DNA from: Diogma glabrata
Lineage: Eukaryota > Arthropoda > Insecta > Diptera > Cylindrotomidae
Direction of reading: 5' to 3'
NCBI GenBank assembly: GCA_963693315.1
Contig: OY856188.1
Span: 99,174,915-99,238,914 of the forward strand
DNA: 64,000 nucleotides
Numbering within the stretch: the first letter of the stretch is position 1; each line of letters opens with the position of its first letter. Made by a program: the position numbers and the translations under genes. Positions 34,501 through 44,008 of the stretch are shown one piece after another. Under the pieces are notes generated by a model. It made no database searches, was not told where the DNA came from, and was given only the letters and a program-made list of their open reading frames with translations.

Positions 34501-35620
34501 TGAAATCAAGATGACGAGCTTGACGGGGACTTCTTTCTGTTTTTGAGGCGATTGATGTTACAAGAGGTTTATGGTCTGTGAACACAGTGAACATACGACC
34601 TTCTATGAAGTAACGGAAGTGTTTAATAGCTAGGAAAATAGTCAATAATTCTGCAGGCGAGAGTTTTCGGGAGAAAAATTCTAAAGGCTGCCAACTTCCT
34701 TGGTTTAGTTGTTCTAATACTGCTCCTGTTGCAGAACCTGAAGCATCCGTTTTGATACAAAAGCTTGCATTTTGTAACGGATGAGCCAAGAGTGTGCAGT
34801 TTACAAGCGCCAGTTTGACATTGTCAATGGCTGTACTGCATTGGAGGGGCCAGACAAATGCTGACTTCTTTTTTATCTTGGCTAGTTCAGCAAGATAGCC
34901 ATGTAGAGGAGCAATCAGCTCGGCTAAGTGGGGTATGAATCTATGGTAATAGTTTACCATTCCCACAAATCGCTGAACTTGGCGAACTGAAGTTGGCTGT
35001 GGAAAATCTTGTATGGCCATGATTCGATCTGGGGATGGCTTTATGCCATCCTTTGTGATTTCATGGCTCAAGAAATCAAGAGAAGGAACGCCAAATACGC
35101 ATTTAGAAATTTTAATTTTAATATCGAAATCAGATAATCTTTTGAAAAGAATGCGTAAGTAATTTTGGTGTTCCTGTGGAGAATTACTTGGCTCCAAAAC
35201 ATCGTCGATATAAGCAAATACGAAGTCTAGTCCCTTGAGCACTTCGTCCATAAAACGCTGGAAAGTCTGAGCTGCGTTTCTCAGACCATAAGGCATTCTA
35301 AGGAATTCAAGAGACCAAACGGAACAGTTATCGCAGTTTTGTGGATATCTTCCGCAGCGACTGGTATTTGGTGGTAAGCCCGGACAAGATCGATTTTGGA
35401 GAATATAGTGCACCCGTGAAGATGCATGGAAAAATCCTGTATATGTGGTATGGGGTATCGATCTGGGATGGTAACATCATTCAGACGTCGATAATCCCCG
35501 CAAGGTCTCCAATCATTTTGATCTTTCTTTGGAACCAAATGTAGTGGAGATGAAGCACAAGATGAGGATGGTTTAATCAATCCTAGCTGGGCCATATGCG
35601 AAAATTCGTCTTTTGCAATT
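34501..35620 (-). pseudogene. gypsy pol, RT and RNase H part
   Basis: RT blocks run in two frames with a frameshift near 35300. The first carries [20 protein letters not shown] and [15 protein letters not shown] (motif A Asp present). The second carries [20 protein letters not shown] and YIDDVL (catalytic YIDD). RNase H follows with IKTDASGSATGAVLEQ, FFSRKLSPAE and FTDHKPLV. It breaks off at LDFI where the Penelope insertion begins at 34500, and resumes at 31261. The function would be cDNA synthesis in virus-like particles. The order and motifs are unambiguous for Ty3/gypsy. Confidence 0.88.
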
Positions 35621-35764
35621 TTGAATTTAGTAGCTTCTAGTCTACGTGGTCGAGAGAAAGGTAATTGTCCTTTGTGATAATTCGATGAACCACGTTGTGT
35701 TTGACTGGAGCATTATATTTGGGTTCCTGCGTGAGAGATGGGAAGTCATGGAGCATGTCTCCAT

Positions 35765-36170
35765 AACTTCCTTAAATATTAAACAAGCGCAGTGAAGGTG
35801 TACTGTATGAGCACGAAATAGTATTCACTGCTAATTGTGTGCTAGTATCTAGTAAGCGTTTACGCTTTAGATCGACAATTAATGAGAACTTGGTCAGAAA
35901 GTCAGCACCTATAATAGGTTTACTTACTGATGCTACGACAAATGTATGCCGTAGTTCTTTACGGAGACCCAAATCTAAATTCAATAGTTTAGTACCAAAA
36001 GTGTGGATCATAGATCCATTAGCGGCTGTCAGGACATTGTGTTCGTCTTTAATTAGGTTTGAGAAACATTGACACGGGATCACTGATACATCAGCGCCTG
36101 TGTCAATAAGAAATTCAAGATTCGTATTGAAACACCTAACGAACAGACGGCTTGTAGTCTGTATCCCAAC
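35765..36170 (-). pseudogene. gypsy protease region
   Basis: The minus strand reads FLIDTGADVSVIPC (aspartic protease DTGA) and continues through SKPIIGADFL (the ILG/IIGADF flap-side motif) to a stop near 35772. The Met at 36083 is internal, not a true start. Typical retropepsin length. Joined by frame changes to the flanking gag and RT segments. Confidence 0.75.
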
Positions 36171-36189
36171 GCTAGCCGTATTTACATTA

Positions 36190-37054
36190 GGAACAGTTAG
36201 TTTCCCGAATTCGGTGTGATGTTTACGGAGCTAGAAGATTTGTAGGAGCAATTTCCTACACTTCTTGCAGCTTTCGGTCCGAAGGTTCGATGGTACCAAC
36301 AAATGTTTTTAGATGAAGGTGGTCTGCTTCTAGGTCTAAAGTTGTTTCGTCGAAAAGACGAGTACCTAGAAGGTGATCGAAATCTTGACTTCTGGAAATT
36401 GTTTTCCCAGTTGTCTAGACGTGACTTCATATTGTTAAAAGAAGATGTTAGTTGTTCTAACATCTTCTCAAATGGATATTGTGGTTGTTGCCAGATTCCT
36501 GTAGATGTCGAAGGTACATTGGCCTTTTCGACATTGGACTGGTTTATGTTACCACAAGAAGGGGATTCATTAATTGCTTCCCAAATTCTGTCCGCAATTG
36601 GAGCAATTTTTGAATATCGTCGCTCTCTACTGCAACGACGACAGTTTTCACACCATAGGAAGGCGAGCGAGCCAGAGCTTTTTAATAAGTTCAGGTGTGA
36701 CCGCGGTAGAATCCCCAGCTATAAGAAGTAGCTGGTCGTAGAATGAAGAAGGCTTTTGATTGCCAATATCTACGGTTTTTAACAGTTTTTCAATTCGATT
36801 CTGTTCCGACTCTGAAAGGTGGCTAATGATTTTAGCTTTCAGAGTTTAACGTAACGATTCGTAACGATTCGTGGTGGGGGATTTAGCAAAAGAGAGCGAA
36901 CGATAGAAAGCACCTTTGGTTTGAGAGCAGCTAAAACTGCGCCGAACTGTTGCTTGTCGTCGGTTATGTCTTTGGTAGCGAATAAATTCTCTACCAACAA
37001 GAACCACAATCCCGGGTCCGATTCAATGAAATCTGGGAGTGTTGTCGTCGCCAT
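36190..37054 (-). pseudogene. gypsy gag
   Basis: The start Met at 37054 opens MATTTLPDFIESDPGLWFLL, followed by LFATKDITDDKQQFGAVLAAL, the capsid-like N-terminal pattern of this clade (DP.LWF..VE..F...I). A stop near 36839 is followed by another frame with SESEQNRIEKLLKTVDIGN and PELIKKLWLARLP. The end carries CWYHRTFGPKA and downstream Cys residues, a CHCC-type zinc box. At least two frame breaks are present. Confidence 0.75.
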
Positions 37055-37985
37055 ATTCCTTTCTAATTTAGGTTTAGTATTTTTCTGCGGTAAAGCGGTG
37101 GTGGTTTCTCTACCCCTTTATTTTGTGCCACGTTTGATCGTAAAACTCTTTGTGCGCTGGGAGTCCGACTCCGAGCCACTCATTTAAAGTGAGTTTTATT
37201 GAGGGAGAAACACACACTAAAATTAAATCGTAATAATACTCCACAAAAAAAACGTAAGATTCACCGAAACAAAAAATATTTTTTTGGTTAAAACGCCGTA
37301 AGTAAAATCCCACAAATAAAAAAATATGATATAATGTTGAAGCTATTTTCGTTGCTCAACAACTTTAACCGAAACAATATATGTAAAATAATAAATATAT
37401 AATATAATATATGTATAAACAAAAAATAAAACAATATATGGTTCGCTTTTATTATTCGATAATCGATATGCGTGTATTGAATAGTATAAAATATCTTGTG
37501 ACTCACCAGATTGTTTTTTTTTTAATTTTTCGTTGTTGATTCGATTGCTTAGTTGTTTGATTGTTGAGTTGATTTGATTTTTAGTTTGATTGTTGAGTTG
37601 ATTTGATTTGTAGTTTGATTGTTGAGTAGATTTGTTTTGTAGTTGAGTTGATGTGGATGAATTTTATTTTATTTGTTTAACGGCAAATATATCTTTTACT
37701 ATATATGTAACTGTTGCGGTAAAACCAAATTTCAATTTTTATAAAATCCCACGTGGCTTGTTACTGCTTAATGGTTGCAACGGTATTTTCCCGTTGTTTT
37801 ATTTGTACCCAAAATCAAAATAATATGGCAGTATTTATTTCGCTTTTAATGATAATTTTTTATTTTAGATATTTACCTGTTATCTGGTGCAATGCAATAT
37901 TACACCAGATTCCCAGTTACACGGCCTAAATTTTCTGCAAGTGTTGTTTTCACTTATTTTATATTTTATGCAATATAGTTTTGTT
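37055..37985 (-). other. gypsy 5' leader with ~30-bp minisatellite
   Basis: This is an untranslated region of about 930 bp between PBS and gag. Bases 37540-37660 contain about four copies of a TTTGATTGTTGAGTTGATTT unit. No ORF of note. Confidence 0.65.
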
Positions 37986-37992
37986 CAAAATC

Positions 37993-38004
37993 GGGGTCAC
38001 CATT
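37993..38004 (-). other. Primer-binding site, tRNA-Trp type
   Basis: The minus strand reads TGGTGACCCCGA, five bases inside the 5' LTR. It is complementary to a tRNA 3' end UCGGGGUCACCA, which from memory is tRNA-Trp. Confidence 0.7.
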
Positions 38005-38009
38005 TATAG

Positions 38010-38570
38010 TTTCCGAGTATGTATAACGAAACTATTTTAATAATAATTCTTAATTAAAAAAAAACACTTTAATTTGACTTTCACAGTAGTATTTATTTTT
38101 TAATAATCAAATCAATTAATGTGACTAACAATTTGTAAGTTGTAAATAATTTTTAATGTTATCAACTCAAAGGTTACAACATAAGAGAGAGTTTATAATT
38201 ATCCAGCAAAAAATTATTTTATTTAATTTTTTTTATTTAGGCAAATATTGGTGAGGCCAAAAATATTCCTATCAATAAAAAATAAGACACAACATACCTT
38301 ACATATTCAACACACGCACACTACTCGTATGTTTAGAAAATCCAATCCTGTTTAGAAAAATCATTTTTCTATTTCCTTCATTTATACAGATATTATATTT
38401 TGTTTATTTATTGTTTGTTTATTTTTATTTTAAATGCAAAATTTCTTTATTTTATGTTTCGTGTTAATAATTGATTTTGATTTTATTTAAATAAATGGAT
38501 TTCACATTTTATCATTTTGCCTTTTGGTTCATCTTATTAATTGAATTAAAGAGGAATCTGGTTCCTACAA
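38010..38570 (-). repeat. 5' LTR of the gypsy element
   Basis: Partner of 29292-29851. On the element strand it starts TTGTAGGAACC next to the ATAC flank and ends CGGAAACT before the PBS. It should carry the promoter and poly(A) signals; AATAAA-like strings are abundant but not diagnostic in such AT-rich DNA. Confidence 0.92.
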
Positions 38571-38626
38571 ATACAGTGGACATCAAAGCAAGGCTGTTTA
38601 ACAAGATACGTCCACCATACCTGTGA

Positions 38627-38900
38627 AAATCTCCGGAAGTGTGTCAAAAAATCGTCAAGTGTGTCAAAACAAGGAAATTTGCATATTTTTGCTTCATTTT
38701 CGTTCATTTTAAGTGATTGCGAGAGGAACATTGAATTTGGAGAAATCTTGATGGTCGGGATTGGTATGTGAGCCCGAAAACTAGATTATTGCATTATAAG
38801 TTTGTCAAAAAATATTGTCAAGTGTGTCAAAAGAATGATTTTCATTTTTTTAACCAATTTTTATGCAAAAAATGAAATTAATTATATTTGTATGACATGA
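38627..38900 (+). repeat. Dispersed repeat family R, copy D (cut by the assembly gap)
   Basis: It contains GGAAGTGTGTCAAAAAATCG, TCAAAACAAGGAAATTTGCA, TCTTGATGGTCGGGATTGG and TGTCAAGTGTGTCAAAAGAA, matching the middle of copies A and B. It runs into the N gap, so its right part is unknown. Confidence 0.75.
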
Positions 38901-39100
38901 NNNNNNNNNNNNNNNNNNNNNNNNNNNNNNNNNNNNNNNNNNNNNNNNNNNNNNNNNNNNNNNNNNNNNNNNNNNNNNNNNNNNNNNNNNNNNNNNNNNN
39001 NNNNNNNNNNNNNNNNNNNNNNNNNNNNNNNNNNNNNNNNNNNNNNNNNNNNNNNNNNNNNNNNNNNNNNNNNNNNNNNNNNNNNNNNNNNNNNNNNNNN
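38901..39100. other. Assembly gap (200 N)
   Basis: Exactly 200 unknown bases, a placeholder length, flanked by repeat R on one side and an (AG)n microsatellite on the other. The true size is unknown. Confidence 0.98.

Positions 39101-39163
<63 letters not shown>
39101..39163. repeat. (AG)n microsatellite
   Basis: About 31 perfect AG dinucleotides directly at the gap edge. The repeat probably continues into the gap. Confidence 0.95.
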
Positions 39164-39166
<3 letters not shown>

Positions 39167-40158
39167 ATAATTTTCTATCGTGCCTTGCTCGAATTTAAAC
39201 TTTTGCTTAAGAATAAACTAATACATTAAAAACTGATTGGTTAAACTACTATTTCATCTCTTTTAGCAAAATGTACTATTTTTGAATTTTTAAAGTTGTT
39301 TATTGTTTATACCTACTATAGCCTACAGTTGTAAATCGATTTTCGTGAAACGTTAGTAAAAGGTTTCATTCATTATGAGAAAAATTTTATTAGCTTTTGG
39401 GGTAAATTTGTACAAAGGGTTGGTGTCCATCACCATCATACAACATGTGTTAGCAATTAAATCAACATGACGCTCCCAAAATCCACATGTGTTAACAATT
39501 AAATCAAATCAAACCTATCTGAACCTAACCTTTTTTTCAAGAATTGTATCTGAGCCATCTATATAATTTATCCATTAAAACACGTGCTCAATTATAGAAG
39601 TGATGACAAAATCAAAACCACAAATAAAGAAAAAGCTTTAAAGCTTATACAAAAATCTTTTATTTTAATTAGGTTGGTTACAGTAGCATTTTAAAATTTA
39701 AGAATCACGTTTACAACTCTTATTTCGTATAAACGTGATTTTACAATAAATAAAATATCTCAGTACGTAGATAGAAAGTATAAATTATAATAGATAGGTT
39801 TTCTGTTTTGTTAGAATTATTTCTGATCATGTGAGATTTTTTACATCAATTTTCAAAAAAATTTGAACTACAATTCTGAATACTTAATTTCTTTTTCTCA
39901 GAACTGCTTGACACATAAATTACGGGAAACTTGCATTAAATATTTTTCTTTATATAATCATATTTGCAATATGTTGTTCAGTTGATTTAGCTTGTTAGAT
40001 CTAAATATTTTCAAAACGTTGTTATGGGTTGACCTGCAAAATCATCTGTAGCCTTCATTTATATGAGTATACATACTTAGCATATTTATTTTACGAGTAA
40101 TATTGTTTCTGAATAAATATAAATAATTAATTGTTTAATTTCATTTATTTGGTTCTAG
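39164..40158. other. End of the receptor intron, no other feature
   Basis: AT-rich sequence with a short direct repeat of CATGTGTTA(A/G)CAATTAAATC near 39445-39508. It ends in the acceptor TTTATTTGGTTCTAG before the next exon. Confidence 0.5.
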
Positions 40159-40266
40159 CACGTTACTGTAATTGGACATGGGATAGTATACTATGTTGGC
40201 CACCAACGCCGGCAGGTATAACTGCTCGACTGCCATGCCCACCAGGCCACGGAATTGATAGAACAA
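40159..40266 (+). CDS. Pdfr: Class B GPCR exon (hormone-binding domain), PDF-receptor-like
   Basis: The exon is bounded by TTGGTTCTAG and A|GTAAGT. Two bases complete the Thr codon from the previous exon, then 35 codons, then one base (phase 1). The peptide contains RYCNWTWDSILCWPPTPAG and ARLPCPPGHGIDRT. The C.W.WD..LCWP.TP.G..A...CP pattern is diagnostic of the secretin-family hormone receptor domain. The CNWTWD and LCWPPTPAG wording is, from memory, closest to insect PDF receptors rather than DH31 or DH44 receptors. The receptor is a plasma-membrane G-protein-coupled receptor, in insects linked to circadian signalling. The following exons (rest of the domain and seven helices) were not found in the window. 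Confidence 0.75.
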
Positions 40267-40636
40267 GTAAGTAATCTAATATCCAAGAATTAAAAACATA
40301 ACTGTTTGCCGTGTCAACAATTTCCAACCAACAATGATTAATGAAGATCAATTTAAAGGAAATTGGTAACATAAATAAATATTTAGATTGCTTTGCTTTA
40401 ATAAGTTTTTTGGCTTTAAACAGTTCAAAAAAGTCAAATCACATTTCTCCTACTTAGTACTTATCTTCTATAAAACCAAATTTAATGTTCATTTAATAAT
40501 ATATTAAGAACAATATTTCTAGAAGGCCTAACTCTGAACAAAATTCATAAAATATAATTGAAGAATGTGTAGATAAGGCTGTGTATTTATAAAATATGGA
40601 AAGAAGAGTAAAAAAATTGCCTCTAGGATATGTATA
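40267..40636. other. Intron start, no feature seen
   Basis: AT-rich sequence from the GTAAGT donor to the poly(T) that marks the LINE 3' end. Confidence 0.5.
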
Positions 40637-43600
40637 TTTTTTTTTTTTTTTTAATAAAAAGTGTTGTGTAGTAGGAATTACAAAATGTGCCACAACAACA
40701 CATAGATACCTTTTAAGACCCAGGTCCCACAACAACATGCGTCTTGAGGTATAGGTGGACGCTTTTTTTAAATCTTTGTGGATTGAAGGCACTCGAGACT
40801 ATTGATTCGGGCAAAGCATTCCATTTGTACGATGTACGTACAAAGAAATCCCTTTGCATTCTATTACTATGACAGTGAGTAATCTCGACAGTCCGACCAC
40901 CTGCACAAACCGATTGACGAGTAAAACGGGGAAAAACATATGTCTGAGGCATTATGGACCTGATTTCATCCGAGCACTTCTGATGACGATATTTATAAAA
41001 AACAACGAGATCAGCAACAGTGCGGCGATGTTGTAGGGAATCAAGATCTAATGTTAAATCTCGATCACCAACAATTCGTATAGCACGCTTTTGAACAGAG
41101 TCCAAAAGAGCTAGGATAGTATCAGATGCAGCGCTCCAAACTTGACAAAAATACTCCATACAGGGACGAATATAGGACTTATAAATGTAGAGTAATTGAT
41201 GCGAAGTAAAATATTTTTTACATCTATTGAGGAGGCCGAGTTTTCTTCACGCGCTCTTTGCCATGGCCATTATATGATCGTTCCAGAGTAAGTTATTGGA
41301 TATTGTGACTCCCAATAAACGAATGCTTTCACATTCGTCTATTTGGTCGTCACACATATTAATTGAAATATCGTTGGGAAACTCGGTCTTTGATCTGGAA
41401 ACAATCAATAACTGTGTTTTGGTGGAATTAAAATTGACCAAATTTTTGTTACCCCAATCGGCGACTTTTTTTAGATCCTCGTTTACATTTATGACAGCGT
41501 CTCTCCGGGCGGGATTTATTCGTTCATGCATTTTACCCTTTGAAGATAGGTGGACGAATGACTTGTGCAGTGTACTATCATCTGCAAAACTATTTATTGG
41601 GTTACTGGTGATTTTCAATAGTTCGTTGATATAAATTAGGAATAAAGTGGGAGATAAAACTGAGCCTTGGGGTACACCAGCGTTATTAAATTTGGACTCA
41701 GAAGAGAAGCCATCTATAGATACCGAGATGTATCGGTTAGACAGAAAATTTTGAATCAACTTCACGACTGCGGGATGAAAACCGTACGCAACAAGCTTGT
41801 TGATCAAGTTGGCATGCCAGATTCGATCAAATGCTTTTGAGATGCCTAATGCGATTACGTACGTTTCACCACCTTTCTCAAGTATGCTATTCCAAAGATG
41901 TGCTACATAGTTTAATGGATCGGTTGTTGATCTTTTGTTTCTAAAACCGTATTGGCTGTCAGATATCAAATGGTTGACCTCCAAAAATTTGGATATGTGT
42001 GAATTAATATATTGCTCGTATATTTTAGACAGGACTGGGAGTAAGGCTATTGGTCTATAATTTGAAATATCACATTTCGTTCCTTTTTTTGGGACAGGCT
42101 GGACATTGGCCAACTTCCAGCAGGATGGAAAAATACCAGATTTATAGGATTTATAAAATATTTTGGTGAGAGTTGGTGCAAGTTCTTTTGAAAATGTTTT
42201 TAGAATAACAGGAGGAATGTTGTCCAGACCGGAGGCTTTGTTATTGTTTAACCCCCTTAAAAGTTTTTCGACAATTTTGGGTTTGAAATGTAATTGTTTC
42301 ATATTGACTCCTGAAGACTGGATTTGGGGAATTTCTTTAGGAGTTTCTAAAACTGTCGAATTTGAAGCAAAGCGTTCCGTGAACAATGCAGCTTTCCTTG
42401 CAGGGTCAGTAACGATTGAGTCACCATCGATGATAGGGGGGGTAGAAGATTTAGTACCAGAATTTAAAGAATTAATGGCACTATAAAAACTTTTGTCAGA
42501 AATCGACATACTCGAAAGTTTTGCCGCTTTCGCTCTGTCAATCTCTGCCTTTTCGTTTTCAATTATCTGGTTTGATATTTTGTTGGCCTTTAAATATTGG
42601 GATCGATTAACAGAATTCTTTTTATGAATCCAAATATTAAATAGTCTACGTTTGTTCCTAAGAGCCAATTTGGCTGCCTTCGAAAACAAATATTTTTGTT
42701 GGGGTTTCATTATTGAAAAGGGAACGAATTTGTTAATACCGAATTGAATGGTTTCAGTAAAGTTTTGAGGAGAAACATTTACATCGTCAGTATAAAAACA
42801 ATGACGATCAAAAGGGAAACCTTGAAAAAAACTTCGGAGACCAATCGTGTCCATTTTTGAAAAGTGAAATATTTTACGGGGTTTGGGAACTCTAGTTTGT
42901 AGTATATCAGTTTTGATAACTGATGTGATTAGATAATGGTCAGAATTTCCAGTACTACCCTTATCGACATCGACACTCGTAATATCTGGCATAGATGTGA
43001 GATAGAGGTCTAGGAGAAAACTATTGTCACCGCCATTACGAGGAGTGAAAGTTGGGTTTTTTACAATCTGCGTCAGGTCGTGCAATGCGGCAAATATTTC
43101 TGCATGCCTTTCATTGTTGTCGTCATCGGTCATTTTGGAGAATTCTAACCACGATTTGTTGTGGACGTTGAAGTCACCGGTAACGATAACCTCACAATTT
43201 CGAAATTGTGCTCTGATTTCGTCCACGACATTAGTCAAGTCATTAAAAAAATTGGGACTATGTTTGTTTGGGGACCGGTATAGAGCTATTGTGAAAAAAG
43301 AGATTTCAGGTAGACAAACCTTTAATACTACTGTGTTGTAGCCATCACCACGTAATTCAAAATTTGGAAAGCGTTTATACGCAACACTCTCACGAATGTA
43401 CGCACATACACCTTGATGAAGTTTAAAAGCTGATTCAAGCCTATATTTGGGATTCAGTGTTACGTCATAAGGATAGTTTTCAGAAACTTGTGTTTCTGTA
43501 AGAAAAAGAATATGTGGCTTGTCGTGCTCAAGATGATGTTGCACGGCGTCTCGGTTGGCATTCAATCCACAAATATTTTGGATGTGTAATTTGAATTGTT

Positions 43601-43740
43601 TATCAAATGTAATCATTTGATCAAAATATAATTTTATAAATGGGTAACTAAACAATAAATCCTATCATATGACAAAATATGACATAGGCCAATATTTCAT
43701 GATAGGATGTAAGAAATAATAATGTGAAAACAAAATTTTT
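40637..43740 (-). mobile_element. Jockey/CR1-like LINE, minus strand, inactive
   Basis: The 3' end is a poly(T) run at about 40637-40654 on the plus strand (poly(A) of the element). ORF2 runs from 43655 or its inner Met at about 43616 down to 40713. No ORF1 is present before the R repeat that starts at 44009, so the copy is probably 5'-truncated. About 80 bp upstream of the ORF resemble 3478-3570. No target duplication was found. Confidence 0.75.
40713..43655 (-). pseudogene. LINE ORF2 (APE endonuclease and RT) with one nonsense codon and a mutated catalytic Asp
   Basis: A single frame spans 981 codons (980 sense positions if the stop is counted as one) with one in-frame TGA at 41247-41249, separating 802- and 148-residue open parts. 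The endonuclease shows IQNICGLNANRD, LFLTETQV, VTGDFNVHNKSWL and GNSDHYLI. The RT shows ISNYRPIALLPVLSKIYEQY, GVPQGSVLSPTLFLIYINEL and FADD. In motif A the usual LDISKAFD reads LGISKAFD at about residue 604 (GGC instead of GAC at 41844-41846), so the first catalytic Asp is gone. The C-terminus holds EYFCQVWSAAS and DSVQKRAIRIVGD. It matches the fragment at 4012-4470. The inner Met before ITFDKQF is the more likely original start. Confidence 0.88.
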
Positions 43741-44008
43741 AAAAAATAAGATAAGATACTGTTATGTGTTTATTTTAATTGTACTAAATGTAGTTATGCA
43801 TTACTTACATTTCTGACTTCGTTTTCTCTCAAAGCCGTACTACTACGTTTAACACACTCGGCTGTACATCGCCTTTAATCATGATTTACTACTAATGCTC
43901 AACAAATCTTTTTTTATTTTAATTTTTGAAACTTTATTTACTATTTGTCATAAATAGTGGCATTTTAATTAATTCAATTCAACATCAAACCTTAAGAATT
44001 TAATTAAA
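43741..44008. other. No recognisable feature
   Basis: AT-rich DNA between the LINE and repeat R copy C. Confidence 0.4.

Larger units (their letters stand above)
29288..38574 (-). mobile_element. Ty3/gypsy LTR retrotransposon (CsRn1-like), broken by a Penelope insertion
   Basis: The element reads on the minus strand from the 5' LTR (38010-38570), through PBS, gag, protease, RT, RNase H and integrase, to the 3' LTR (29292-29851). The tetranucleotide ATAC flanks both ends (29288-29291 and 38571-38574), a plausible target duplication. The PBS TGGTGACCCCGA fits the 3' end of tRNA-Trp. The gag has a C-x2-H-x9-C-type box (CWYHRTFGPKA..). Both features are known for the CsRn1/Kabuki clade. The pol is split by about 3.2 kb of Penelope DNA at 31262-34496, and gag-pol carries several frameshifts and stops, so this copy cannot make an intact polyprotein. 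It lies in the receptor intron, antisense to the gene. Confidence 0.88.

Noticed and set aside
38888..39229. An ORF running through the N gap with an Arg-Glu repeat
   Set aside because: It consists of unknown bases plus translated (AG)n microsatellite.
41296..43341. ORFs of 105-112 codons on the plus strand opposite LINE ORF2
   Set aside because: They lie wholly within the complement of the endonuclease/RT coding region and show no family motifs.
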